Assembly (NCBI GenBank): GCA_035222895.1
Contig: JAVYIG010002547.1
Coordinates: 176,893-240,892, forward strand
Origin: Strongylocentrotus droebachiensis
Lineage: Eukaryota > Echinodermata > Echinoidea > Camarodonta > Strongylocentrotidae
Direction of reading: 5' to 3'
Length of the DNA stretch: 64,000 nucleotides
Positions 35,601 to 47,660 of this stretch are shown one piece after another. Within the stretch, counting starts at the first letter, position 1; every line of letters begins with the position of its first letter. The notes beneath the pieces are model-generated. The model saw only the letters and a program-made list of their open reading frames with translations. It had not been told where the DNA came from and did not search any database. The position numbers and the translations under genes were made by a program.

Positions 35601-37126
35601 AGATCTAGAGTAGAAATGAGACGTCGCATGCAATGGGATAAACGCTCTAAAAAAAACACTTTTTAATGAAACTGAATGATATATTTGCTTGCTTGTATTG
35701 CCTTTTGTAAGTGATGTCTTAAGCTTTACTTCTTGTTGTTTTTTTCAAATGTCATTAGATTTAAAAAGTGCCGACAAACTGGGATCTTAGAATACTCTGT
35801 TCCCTATAGCACTTCTGGTTCTTGACGTTGCGATTTTGCAGCATGCTCTGATCATCTTCAAAAAAATGTTCTTACTTTTCTTGGAAAACCGTCAAATTAG
35901 TTTCCTTGATGTTTTAGAATTGACTGTTTCATATATTAAATGGCTATATTGAACTGCATAGCTCAAAGGTAAATAAAACAAAGCTGAAGTCATATTTTTC
36001 CAAGATGTGAATGTTCGTTCATTTACATTAATAAAAGGTTTCTTTAGTTACCTTGTTGTATGAAAGTTAATCCGTTAACAGTAACATTTGCCATCAAAGG
36101 ACGACTTCTTGAAATGAGACGCCACATTATTCAGTCATACTCTGGTTTCCTTTAACCTTAATTTTCTTTTGTTTTTTAATTATTAAACATACAGGATTAA
36201 AAAATAATTTGATTTAAGACTTTTCCCTGCCACCCTATACCATAAAGATCTCTATGGGCAAACCTGACACGCAATAGCAACTCAAACATTAAAACGAACA
36301 AAATCTTTGCGTATAAGAGGTTGTTTAATTGAGGTATACAGTTACCACAGAGGTAATCCTCCGTCATGAAATTCATGTTGCTCTCCAAATCTTCTTTCTT
36401 TAATCTAGGGCAACGCCGGCGTCAGTGTCGGTCTCGGCTTCGCACCGGAGGCGAGGAAACCTGGTGGAATTACAGAGTTGTTAAACCGCGCAGTCATGTA
36501 ATACCGCCTCGTATATATGCGTTATGGAGCACAGAAAATGAGAATTGGCTGCTAATGGCGCCGGCGCCCAGTTCGAGTAAGGGAGCAAAGAGAGACGAAC
36601 GAGATCAATTTCTTTGCTGATTCGCTCTCTTTAAGAACTCCTTGTCGATATCATAAATTATAATTGGTCATGGCTCGGTAGATAATCATATTTTACATTA
36701 CAATGCTCTGTCATTTTTTGTACAGACTCATTACGTGCACAAACCATCATTGTAAGTTGTGCTGACCAGCGCATGTAATTTCCATGGAAATTTAAGTTTT
36801 GGGGGGTTATTTTTTAATATTAACTTTTTCGACAGACAACTTGTTAAACACGTAAAAAAATATCTAAAGCAGTTTCTCTAGAAATTGTGTATTGTTAAGA
36901 ACTCAATTAAGCTTTAATAATGATAATGACGCACTGACCGAACGTAAATAATATTGGTGTTTATCTACAGATTGTCAGCATAGAAAGATTTACAACAGTT
37001 CACCATTTTCATTTCCTTTAGATCAATGTACTGACAGTATTGATTATTTTAGGATGCTATGGATCAGTTTCCGTACTATTACCTCCTCTTCCCTGAGCAT
37101 GGAACGTGAAGGTTTCTACACTCTTG
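35601..37126. other. Intergenic with GC-rich block at 36400-36620
   Basis: About 36400-36620 is GC-rich and includes the 12-bp palindrome GGCGCCGGCGCC (36557-36568) in an otherwise AT-rich setting. An 84-codon ORF spans it without recognisable domains. Regulatory DNA or a coding exon are both possible. Confidence 0.4.
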
Positions 37127-38362
37127 TTCCCCTCCCCCTCCCCCTCCCCCTCCTTCTTCCCCTCCCATCCCTCTCCCCCTCCTCCTCCCCCTTCTTCTCC
37201 CCTGTCTTTCTCCCCTCCTTCACCCCTCTTCTTCTCCACCTCCTTTTCTCACCTCCTTCTCCCTCCTCCTTCTCCCCTCCTTCTCTCCTCTCCTTCTTCC
37301 CCTCCCATCCCTCTCCCCCTCCTTCAACCCTCTTCTTCTCCCCCTCCTTTTCTCACCTCCTTCTCCCTCCTCTTTCTCCCCTTCTTCTCCCCCTGTCTCT
37401 CTCCCCCTCCTTCACCCCTCTTCTTCTCCCCCTCATTTTCTCACCTCCTTCTCCCTTCTCCTCTCCTTTCTTCTCCCCCTCCTTCTCTCCTTCCTTCTCT
37501 CAACCTCCTTCTCTCCCTCCTTCTCTCCCTCCTTCTCTCCCTCCTTCTCTCCCTCCTTCTCTCCCTCCTTCTCTCCCTCCTTCTCCCCCTCCTTCTCTCC
37601 TTCCTTCTCTCAACCTCCTTCTCTCCCTCCTTCTCTCCCTCCTTCTCTCCCTCCTTCTCTCCCTCCTTCTCTCCCTCCTTCTCCCCCTCCTTCTCTCCCT
37701 CCTTCTCTCCCTCCTTCTCTCCCTCCTTCTCCCCCTCCTTCTCTCCCTCCTTCTCTCCCTCCTTCTCTCCCTCCTTCTCTCCCTCCTTCTCCCCCTCCTT
37801 CTCTCCCTCCTTCTCTCCCTCCTTCTCCCCCTCCTTCTCTCCCTCCTTCTCTCCCTCCTTCTCTCCCTCCTTCTCTCCCTCCTTCTCTCCCTCCTTCTCT
37901 CCCTCCTTCTCTCCCTCCTTCTCCCCCTCCTTCTCTCCCTCCTTCTCTCCCTCCTTCTCTCCCTCCTTCTCCTCCTCCTTCTCTCCCTCCTTCTCTCCCT
38001 CCTTCTCTCCCTCCTTCTCTCCCTCCTTCTCCCCCTCCTTCTCTCCCTCCTTCTCTCCCTCCTTCTCTCCCTCCTTCTCTCCCTCCTTCTCCCCCTCCTT
38101 CTCTCCTTCCTTCTTTCAACCTCCTTCTCTCCCTCCTTCTCTCCCTCCTTCTCTCCCTCCTTCTCTCCCTCCTTCTCTCCCTCCTTCTCCCTCCTTCTCT
38201 CACCATCCTTCTCCCCTCCTTCTCCCCCTGTCTTTCTCCCCCTCCTTCAACTCTCTTCTTCTCCCCCTCCCTTTCTCCCTTCTCCTTCTCCCTCTCCCTC
38301 CTTCCCTCCTTCTCTCCTCCTTCTATCACCTCCTTTCCCCCCTTTCTCTCTCTCTCTCTCCC
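37127..38362. repeat. 1.2-kb polypyrimidine minisatellite
   Basis: Nearly every base on the + strand is C or T. From about 37480 to 38200 a 12-bp unit, CTCCCTCCTTCT, repeats some 58 times with C/T variants. A landmark variant TTCCTTCTCTCAACCTCC recurs near 37490, 37600 and 38107, showing higher-order duplication. ORFs of up to 472 codons here (Ser/Leu/Pro or Arg/Glu/Gly) arise from the absence of stop codons in the repeat. Confidence 0.95.
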
Positions 38363-39374
38363 AGGATTTTGTAGACTCCAACCATGTTACCCGGAAAAAT
38401 CAAATGTCATGGAATAAATCAGCTCAAGAAGTGTTCCCTTTAGCCGAGAGCGCTAATCGTATGATTCGATAAAAACCAAATCGGTGGCGGGGGAGACCCG
38501 GGATGGTCTTCGGTGACTCTTAGACGCAAAGGGCGGGGATTTACGGTTTTAGCAGGCCAGGAGGGGTGTTTTTAAATCCAGGCCCACTGAGGGAATCGAG
38601 GGGGCGTAATCGACCCGTGTCCCCTTTTGGAAATGGCTTACCCTATACCAAAGCAAGTTGTGTCCACCTCGTTATTGTGATCTTGTGTCCGCTCCCAAAT
38701 TTGATACCAAAATTACATCTGAAGAATTTTTGGCATTCAGAAGAAAAAAATGAAGAATTGTGCCTAACCTTTCGTTCCAAACCCTGGTGCTGCCCCTTTT
38801 TCGACCAAGGGGCTGGTCTTTTAACCCTAAGCTTGGGTTCGAGTAATCTGACGGAGGAAACGATGCATTATGGAAATATGCCTAAAGATTATGGTTTTAT
38901 CATAACACACTATGTAAAGGAGATATCATTTCGTTTATATCGTTGCCTTTTTTTAATCAGCTCTTGGAACACAATCAGTGAAAATTAACGCCAGTAATTA
39001 TTCAATACATTTTTTTTGTCATGCTTCATCGTTTTGCATTCAATATCTTTACGATGGTATTCACGTATTCAACAGAGGTCCTTTGCTCACGCAATCCTAC
39101 TTCAGCACATTAATGAAGCCGAGTGTGGAACAGATATAACCCATTCTCTCCTCCAGGATGATGGTTATATCAGATAACATTACTATGAATCATAATCATA
39201 TTGTCAACAAGGAGGCTTCAGACCATTCATGGCGACTTTTGTTTAAGCTTGTCGACGTAGATTTTGTTTTCTACCAAACCTGTCTGTCTGCACAGTCGGA
39301 CACCCTCTCCTACCACTCCCCTCTTCTGTAAATGATAATTGGAAAACACATTTGAACATGTTTATGACAAATGC
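38363..39374. other. Intergenic, GC-richer start
   Basis: About 38400-38650 is GC-rich and repeat-free. A 140-codon ORF (38566-38988) has no recognisable domain and is not called. Confidence 0.4.
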
Positions 39375-39418
39375 GCTATATAAATACATTATTATAATTA
39401 TTATTATTGTTTGAAGTA
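39375..39418 (+). mobile_element. SINE-type 3' tail fragment
   Basis: AAATGCGCTATATAAATACA is followed by ATTATTATTATT-like repeats, the same tail type as at 52335 and 33521. Confidence 0.5.
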
Positions 39419-42400
39419 TGAAAGTAATACCCCTGACTTACTGACTGAAGTCGACACTACCAGATAATGCAGGTTATTTTTAACGTGCTATAATATCTAC
39501 TGATGATAAAACTGACTATGGTGGAACAAAACCTACAATACAATCGATGCCACAATGATGATTATTGGAAGAACACATTCCGAAAAGTCTTCACGTGGAT
39601 TTTCCCGCGGGGAGATATCGACTCTGAGGTTGATTCTCCTCACTTTCTGCCCTGTTTACCCGTTAATTCTTTCAAATCTCCCTACCAAAACATCACCTTG
39701 GAGGATATCATATGGCCGAATATATCGCCGTTCCTCTTGACCTTTACTCGTTCTCCTTTCCATTTCCTCAATATATCTTCCTAGCGTATTACTTTCTCCA
39801 GCCTTCACATGCGGTACCCCCGTTGCATTTTTCATCGCAACTGCAATTTCACCGTGACATTTTAATGCATCTTATATCATCCTTTCCTTCTCCGTCTTCT
39901 TGTTCTTCTTCGTTCCCCCATTTTTTTCCAGTCAATGTCACCAATCCATTTCTTCCAAAATTGCCTACGGTCACCGGGACTGCCACGAAATGATTGATTC
40001 TGAGTCCGAAAGCATTTGCCTCCTGGCACAGCTAGCTTCGATAGTATTTATGATTACTGACATTTCGATCCGGCGATTTTTCTTCATCACAATTGCCTCA
40101 CTCTATCTCTCTCTTGGCCAATGCTGTTTGTTCATTTTCTTCTCTCAGATTCGATTTCTATGGATAGAATAAATACGGAGTATGACTCGGGGGCATGTTG
40201 ATTTAGATTTTGATAAATGGCTTTCTCTAAAAAAATACTATTATAATTGCGGATCGGAGTGGTCTAGCTGTCAGTAATACATCGAAATATCTACGGGCTT
40301 TGAGCCCTACACTTTAAGGGTTGGTGTTTCGACACTCTTAAGCAACTCTACAAGTTATTCAATTTGTCAAAGTAATTTTAAATGCCCAGTGGCGTACATT
40401 GGGTGCCGACTTTGATACAAAGGTGCCGCGAACAGGCGTGTACTTGGCGACATTTACCCTGAGTTTTACTTCGTCAAAGTTGAAGGATTAGGATTAGGGT
40501 TGCATTTGGGTATTGGGTTGGGTTTGGTGTTAGGGTTATATAATTATGTGGTCCTGAGTTCAATTTTAATCATTCGGTTAATGTACGATATTGACCGCGG
40601 AGCAAAATTTTCGCCACGGCATTTTATTTTATAGTGCGTCCCATTAAAATTCGAAACTAAAAAACATACGGTTATTGTGAAAACACAAATATGAGCGATA
40701 TATTTTTACTTTACTTTAACAAAATTAGAGGTAATATGCTTTGAAAAAGTTTTAGGAACACAGGTGAACCTGACCGAAGATGACCCGAAATAAACACAAA
40801 CATTAAACACCCAAATGAGAAGTTTGTTTTTCGTGCTTCTGATAATTAGGGCTTGTAACGTGATCATCGTAAACTAAAGGATGGTGAAGAGATTGTCGAT
40901 GGGACGTGTAAAAAAATATTGAACATGGAATCATGTTAGCGTGTGAGGCTAACGTTGTCATTGTTTTACCAAAATCTGGCACAAAATGGGTTTTGACATG
41001 CCATTTGAATAATACTTTCTCTTGGTGGAGCTTGTTGTATGCATTAATGCAAGCAAGTATAATTTGAAAGCATGATTATTTCTACTTAAAGAAAAGCAAG
41101 GAATCACATTTTTACAGCCCTTAGTTTGTTTACAATAATCGTTTGTTTTCGGGTTTCGTTTCGCGTATTTGTTTTCTGGGACGCACTGTATAAACACTTA
41201 CAAGTTTTTTAATTGTCTAAATTTCGTTAGCTGCCCAAAGGTGTACAAGAGGATGGACCATTTTAATAACATTTTGTAAAATGTCTGTTATTTCAGAGCT
41301 TTTTGCGTATGTTACGAAAATGACATAACATTTACATGTATGCTATACTTGTTTTCCGAAATAAGAAGGCCTGCAAGTGTACAATTATTATTTGTGATTA
41401 GTTAACCAGCGTGTTAAAAAGAAGGGAAAAATGCCATCAAGTTATAAAATTCTCCAAACTATTCATCATTTAAAGGCTTGTATTCTTCTATGGTACATTC
41501 GTGTGTTTTTTTAATGATAGCCCTATACCAATGACAACGTTTAAAGGTATAAACCAGTTCTGGTCATGCGATTGCATTGTGAAAGAAATGTTGTGGAATT
41601 GATCAGAAAAGGTTGATCATCTAGCATATAAGTATTGGTGTGTACTGCAAGGTTCTGGAATCATCAAAATAATAAGAAATTAGGCCCATGCATTCTTGGT
41701 AAAGTTACAAGCACTGTTCACAGAAAGATGTATATGGGACTACCCTATATCTATCCAGTCCGGATAAATATCATAGTTTACTCAAATATTGAAGGCGGTT
41801 TCCCGGCAAAATTTGTATCATCACGTATTAGTAAAAAATATATTCTTTCACATGATTGGTAATAAGAGCTTCCATTTAATTTGTTGAGAGGGGGCGTTTC
41901 CAAAACTGGTCTTAACCTTTAAGAGATGTTTTGGTATTTAGCTGCATCCTTATAACTAGACACTAGTTGCAGGGACAACTGTTATTTATTATTTCAAGAT
42001 ATAATTTAAGAGTAAGGCTTGTCATTCAGTTTAAGAAAGGATTAATGTTATTATAATGGTTTGATAGATAGAATGTTTGGTCTAGGTTGAGGTAAGAACT
42101 CGGTTAGTGAAATATATTAGCCAGGTTCAATAATGTCACCGGTGCATGTGTCTTAAAATGCTAATCTATACAAAATATAAAAAATCATCACACAATGCCA
42201 TGCGATGGAAGCAGTATACAGCTGGAAGAATGTGTGTGCACTTCAGCTTCGACAATATCAATCAGAATAAATCAATATTGATTTGGCGCAAGATGAAAAC
42301 GATCCACAATGTTTCGATGATCCATCTTGTTCCAATCACCTCCACTGCTTGTGTGATATATTCTCGTCAAATTGAGATGCAGCGTGAAGATTGTCTCGTC

Positions 42401-42600
42401 TTGGTATCAGGGGTGTCGCGAATAGGAGGTTCGGTGTCAGCTAGCGACCCCCTATCCTTTCAAATTCTCTCTTGGCACATCCGCGATTGGTGTCGGCAAC
42501 GGTTTTAGCGCTATATTGGCAAAATTTGAAAACGTCAAGTCTCTTTTTAACACTCTTGTCATTGAATTTAAAATAGCGACGGCTAGGAGAAATGATCATT
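39419..42600. other. Intergenic, little recognised
   Basis: Overlapping short ORFs at 39500-40170 have no recognisable domains. About 40475-40545 holds degenerate TTAGGG/TTGGG words. The rest is AT-rich. Confidence 0.45.
40475..40545. repeat. Degenerate telomere-like words
   Basis: ATTAGGATTAGGGTT and TTAGGGTT with intervening TTGGGT words. Too short and irregular to be a telomeric array. Confidence 0.4.
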
Positions 42601-42839
42601 AAAACATAACGGTGACATCTTGTAAAGCGCTCATGTCCGTCACGCCCTGACGCTTCTGACGCTCTTACATCATCACTCTGGTCATAGCCGAACGACCAAA
42701 TATATATGTAGAACTATAAGGTTACCCATTTACACATGGGTAAGAGAGTGGCAAGCGTTGATTGGTGCCTTGCCAAGGTCATGATTGTGGTACATGCTTG
42801 TTGTACTACCAAAAGTATGTTAATGTAAAGCATGTAAGG

Positions 42840-43262
42840 GCAATTAGTGCAGAAGCTTGTCTCCATTGCAATCTGTGTACTCTTCATTCTGCATTATCTC
42901 TTTTGAACGATACCCCTCTCATAAGACGTGTCAATGATCGTGCCAGTCCCAGGTGCAGTCATACGTCAGAAAAATGACGCCATAGTAAAGACGCTTATCT
43001 TCATTGTAATGTGTTATACACTTCAGTCTACATTATCTCTTTTGAACGAAACCCCTCTCATAAGACGTGTCAATGACCATGCCAGTCTCTGGCGCTATGT
43101 TGCGTCAGCAAAATGACGCAATTAGTGAAGACGCTTATCTTCATTGCTTTGTGTGTAATCTCCATTTGGCATTCGCTCTTCTGTACGGTGCCACTCTCAT
43201 ATGATGCGTTAATCATCATGCCAGTCACTGGCGTGGCCTTACGTCAGCAAAATGACCGTCGC
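42840..43262. repeat. Tandem repeat, three units of about 139 bp
   Basis: Units begin CTT(G/A)TCT(C/T)CATTG at 42856, 42994 and 43134. Each carries TCTCATA(A/T)GA(C/T)G(T/C)GT and, near its end, (G/C)GTCAG(A/C)AAAATGAC. The second unit has the palindromic TGCGTCAGCAAAATGACGCA (43100-43119). ORFs through it are by-products. Confidence 0.85.
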
Positions 43263-43350
43263 CTCGTGTGCAACGAAGCTATTGTTATGAATGAATACGA
43301 AGCGGAGTGTTAAGGTGGTGTGTCCTTTACTCAGAAGCCGAACCCGTTAG

Positions 43351-43390
43351 AGAGAGAGAGGGAGAGAGAGAGAGGGGGAGAGAGAGAATG
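43351..43390. repeat. GA microsatellite
   Basis: (AG)n with G interruptions. Confidence 0.9.
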
Positions 43391-43663
43391 GAGGAAAAGG
43401 AAAGCAAAATAGAGGGACAAAGAGACAGACAATGGGACAGAAACAGCTAGAAACAGATTGGATGAGAGTTGATTTATAGAGCTATAAAGACTATAGATGC
43501 CTTCTGCTGAGCAGTAACTTAAAGAAGACCAATACTTCGACCACCTGCTGCAAACAAGTGAGACAAATGTTCTCCTTTTCTTCTTCCTTTCCTGTTTAAC
43601 ACCGGTCTTGTAACAATTTGTGTTCTGTATCAATGGATTAGGAGATCTTAATTTGTTCACTAC

Positions 43664-43668
<5 letters not shown>

Positions 43669-43703
<35 letters not shown>
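43669..43703. repeat. CT microsatellite
   Basis: About 33 bp of (CT)n. Confidence 0.9.
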
Positions 43704-43706
<3 letters not shown>

Positions 43707-45475
43707 CCTAACCCTCTCTTCCCTCCGTTCCTCTTCCTACGAGGTCTTCCGATAAGTGTATTTATTAGAATTACCTCAAGATCGTTACTCGATAATTACA
43801 TAAAGAAAATTATTACTTGTTATGTTTACCGTATTTTTATTACAAGGGACATCTCATATGGTCCCCTTCTTTTCAGTGGATTTTGTAAAATAATTTGATA
43901 ATTTGTATGGAATGGAATTAGATCGGCAGATAAGTAGATGTTTATGTCTCTCATTAAAGTAGCCACACGAAGAAATCAAAAGTGTTTTGAATTGATGCAA
44001 AACTCATATCATTGCGAAGGGGAAGCCTTGCCGATCAAATACAACAACTCTTCTCTTAAAAATATGTTTGGGGGCCCGCAGTAATCAACTCTCAAAAATG
44101 TTAGTTTTGAAATCCAGATTTCCTGCCTTCAGCGGTCCTTTGTAGAGCGTCAATATTTGTGACGTCACATACGGGACACGGCTGGCTAGCTGCATACTGC
44201 TACACGGCACTGAGCTGTTCGTCTAGTGTGTGACGTCACAATTCAGAGCTCGCTACGCTTGTGTGTTTGACTTACGTTCAGGGGCGTTCGGGGGGTCTAA
44301 GGAGGGTCTTGAAAAATTGCATTTTACGCCTTTCCATGATATCTATATGATTTCTCAGCAAATTGTTCGTGTTTTTCAAGAGAAAATCTTTCCATCCATA
44401 TGTAATTTGTTCTAATTATGAGTTGTTAGTGAATTTTCTTTGTGTAGCTCCTTTAAAGGGAGAGTAGCTTGGCAAATACTGGTTAACGCTATCTACGTCT
44501 TCTTCTGGACAACTGCGCGTAAACGAATGAACTTGATTAACGGTAGTCAGCGACTTAATATCTACATGGTCAACAGACCGAAGTTCTCCTCACGCTTTGG
44601 TTCCACGTATGTTGCACACACGTGATTGCTGCGGTCGCGCCGTCCGAAGTCGTATATACACGATTGGCCCCGAGTCAGGCAACGGGAAAGACACGTTGTC
44701 TCGTCAGGCTACATTCCCTTTAACATTTGAAAGTATGAATTGTGCGTTAAATTCAACCTTCAAGTTTAAAAAGTTTTCTTTGTACTCATTTATTGATATT
44801 GCACCTGTTCCTTAAATTTTGACTTTTACCAGTTTTGTCGATCCCATTGTGAGGGGAAGCGTTTTGAGAGGATTTACTCTTTGATATGTCGATGAATTAT
44901 TCATGTTCTCCTCTGTATGTGCGTGTGTGTGTGTGTGTGTGTTAGGTTTTTACAGTCGTGTATCAATCAGATATTATATTATATGAGCTAGATTACAGGC
45001 GCACGCCAGAACGTCTAGTCATCTGCATCCCCTATTTGGTTTATAGTGAACGTGCCGGCTCCTATTTTAATCTATAAATCAAAGGATTATGAAGACATGG
45101 CAAAAACCCGCTTTCCCGACTGTTTTTAATAACTTGGAAGGTGAAATATCACCTCCAATATGAATCGAAATGTCAATATTCAAACCCGGTTACAGCAGAT
45201 GTGTGTAGAAAATGCTCTAGTCAGTATTACAAAAATAAACAATGTATTCAAACAAAAGATTTGTATAAAATTATCTTGTGTTTATTTAAAATATAAATAT
45301 AAGTTTACCTCATTACAAAGTCAATATCCCCATACTTGCGAGTAATATGGTTTTGAAAGTCCAATTTCTTTTCAGTCACCAACCTCTCCTTGTCGGGGGT
45401 AATAATGGACATTCATCCGTTCATTGATAAAGAGAAAATTGCCTTCATAATATTCTTCTCAATGAACTAGTTATA
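43704..45475. other. Intergenic with paired CRE motifs
   Basis: No gene was recognised. TGACGTCA occurs at 44160-44167 and again at 44231-44238. A TG microsatellite lies at about 44922-44941. Confidence 0.45.
44160..44238. promoter_or_regulatory. Two CRE palindromes 71 bp apart
   Basis: Two perfect TGACGTCA sites, both inside GTGACGTCAC, in a locally GC-rich 200-bp stretch. They may be CREB/ATF sites or the paired ends of a small inverted-repeat element. Confidence 0.35.
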
Positions 45476-47312
45476 CCCCCTTCACATACACGGATTTTTC
45501 TTACGAGTCCTTACGGATCGCACAAACTCACGGATCTTTCACGGATCCTAACGATTTTACCACTTTTACGACCGGTTTAAGAGTTATTACGAGCTGTTTG
45601 CGGTTTATTACGGATTATTACGAGTTATTACGATGTATTTTCATGATTTGTTACTAGTTGTCACGGATAACTACGAGCAACTAACGTGTCAGTTACGACC
45701 TGTTTACGTGTTGTTACGAATACACTGTAAAAAAATAATAGTCGAAATAACTCAATAAAATTGAGGAAAAGAATTGCCTTATTTTTATTAAGTAAATATT
45801 ACCTACGGCATCTTAAGTAGAATTTACTTATTTTGCTGAATAAATTTTTACTCAGTTAAATCGAGTTACATTAACGTAAATAATTTAAGTATTGTAATCA
45901 TTTTAGATAATTAAAAAAAAGCTATGATATGATAGGATAACATATTGCACGATTTGGTACCCATCTAATCTAACAAGTAACATCCACTAATCATTCACTA
46001 CTTCTATTTAAGATTAATCACTAATCACTAACACTACTTCTATTTAAGATTTACATACGCTTCAATTCGACACATATTGAAAGGCTCCAAATTTTATATA
46101 TACTTGATCGTAGCATCTTAAAAGGAAAATTGGTTGACAATTTCCTGAAATATCAAGTTTTGATTTGTTTTGAACTGGGTAACAATTAAAAATTGTCTTG
46201 TTTTTGCTTAGCCATGTTAAATGAATTATTAAATGTTTTAAAGTCCTTAAATTTTCATTCAACCACAAAAAAGATTTGTTTTATTGAAAAAAGAGTTTAA
46301 TTTGGTCTTAATGAATATTCATAAATTATGTAAATATTTCTATTACGCACTGCATCGGTCCTTACTTTAAAAAGATAAGAATAATCAACATAAATTGTTT
46401 GAGTAATACGTATAATTTCTGATTTTGAGTTAAAATTACTAAATTAATACAAGCTGAAATTATTTAAAGTTTTTTATGTATTTGATTTTACTTAAATATT
46501 CCACGTATGTTCTACTAAATTGAAAGTTTGAGTTAGCAAGACTTAAATTTAGTGCGTAAGTGACAAAACTAATGTTTTCAAGTAAATTCTACATGGAAAA
46601 AATACGTAAAAATTACCAATGAACAAATTATTTTTTACAGTGTAGTTACGAGTAAGTTACGAGTATTTACGAGTCCTTACGATTTTTAGCCAAAAAATAA
46701 CAACTGAAAATGATGTGTTCGAATTTGCAGCTTTTATACCTTTCCCCAAATCTAAAACATTTCGTAAGCATATGTAAAGTATACGTATCTATTCGTAAAG
46801 TACTAATAACTACACGTAAAATGCTCGCAATAACCCGTATCAGTCCGTAAAGCCATCGTAAAATGACCCGAATAAAATCGTAAACAACACGTAAGCACAC
46901 GTTACCATCCGTAAACTGCTCGCAATAATCCGTAAATAATCCGTAAACAAATCGTAAACTAACCGTAAAGAATCGTTACAAAAATCTGTTACGAGTCATT
47001 TGCGGATGCTTGCGAGCAGTTTACGAATGGTTACGTGTTGTTGCGAGCGGTTTACGGATGGTTACGGATTGTTACGAGCTATTTAAGAGCTATTTACGGA
47101 CAAATCAATCCGTGGACAACCGTAAGAAGATTTTTGACATGTCAAAAAATTTGCCTCTCCTTTCACGGATCATTAAGAGTGTCTACGAGTTGTTGCGAGT
47201 TGTGACGAGTTATTTACGGATACCAGCGAGTTATTTACGGATGCTTGCGATTGACTACGAGTTGGCGATCCGTAAGGACTCGTAAGAAAAATCCGTGTAT
47301 GTGAAGGGGGTA
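45476..47312. mobile_element. TIR element built of TTACGAG-like words
   Basis: The two ends are inverse copies over about 45 bp, starting CCCCCTTCACATACACGG and reading on through TTACGAG and CCTTACGGATCGC; TA flanks both sides. Almost the whole interior consists of degenerate 10-11-bp words TTACGAG(T/C) and TTACGGA. They are read forwards at 45500-45720 and 46646-46690, inverted at about 46763-46980, then forwards again to 47280. There is no transposase. It is presumably a non-autonomous DNA transposon, interrupted by the element at 45723-46642. ORFs inside (such as 47010-47285, Tyr-Glu-Leu-Leu-Arg-like) are by-products of the word repetition. Confidence 0.8.
45723..46642. mobile_element. 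920-bp TA-flanked element nested in the TTACGAG element
   Basis: Ends CACTGTAAAAAAATAAT and, inverted, CACTGTAAAAAATAATT, directly flanked by TA on both sides (45721-45722 and 46643-46644), suggesting mariner-type target duplication. The interior is AT-rich and repeats words close to AAGTAAATTCTAC and TTACTTAAAT near both ends. The longest ORF (68 codons) is not convincing. Confidence 0.8.
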
Positions 47313-47577
47313 TTAGTCTTCCGGCTGCGAACACGGTCCTCATTTCCCCCTAATTTTCCACAATGTAGTAGCTACAACAGAAAGATAAAAGACCTTAAAG
47401 CATATTGCCCTCAATTTAATAAAACAGGAGGAGGACGCCCTCAAGGTACATGACCCGTGTGATATTTAGAATGACGCCCGGTCGGTCAAACTCAATTTAT
47501 GTGATGTTTGGGCGATCTGACAACCCCTCCAATAGTATTGTATTTTGTAATATTCCCTTCCCTTTCCCCTTCCACGC

Positions 47578-47611
47578 CTCTCTCTTTCTCTCTCTCTCTC
47601 TTTCTCTCTTT

Positions 47612-47649
<38 letters not shown>

Positions 47650-47660
47650 CTCTCTCTGAT
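47578..47660. repeat. CT microsatellite
   Basis: (CT)n with TTT interruptions over about 80 bp. Confidence 0.9.

Noticed and set aside
37054-38472. 472-codon Ser/Leu/Pro-rich ORF and overlapping ORFs of 422 and 239 codons
   Set aside because: All derive from the polypyrimidine minisatellite, which lacks stop codons in several frames on both strands; composition is that of the 12-bp unit.
38566-38988. 140-codon ORF
   Set aside because: No recognisable domain, no regulatory context and no repeat explanation; could be a chance ORF in a GC-richer segment.
40475-40545. Interstitial telomere array
   Set aside because: Only two or three TTAGGG words in irregular G/T-rich text.
42840-43262. CRISPR-like array (also considered at 13407 and 50996)
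   Set aside because: Units are contiguous tandem repeats of 139-182 bp without short repeats and unique spacers, in a eukaryotic context.
46667-47285. Leu/Arg/Tyr-rich ORFs on both strands
   Set aside because: Translation of the TTACGAG word repetition; the same pattern appears on both strands as the word orientation flips.
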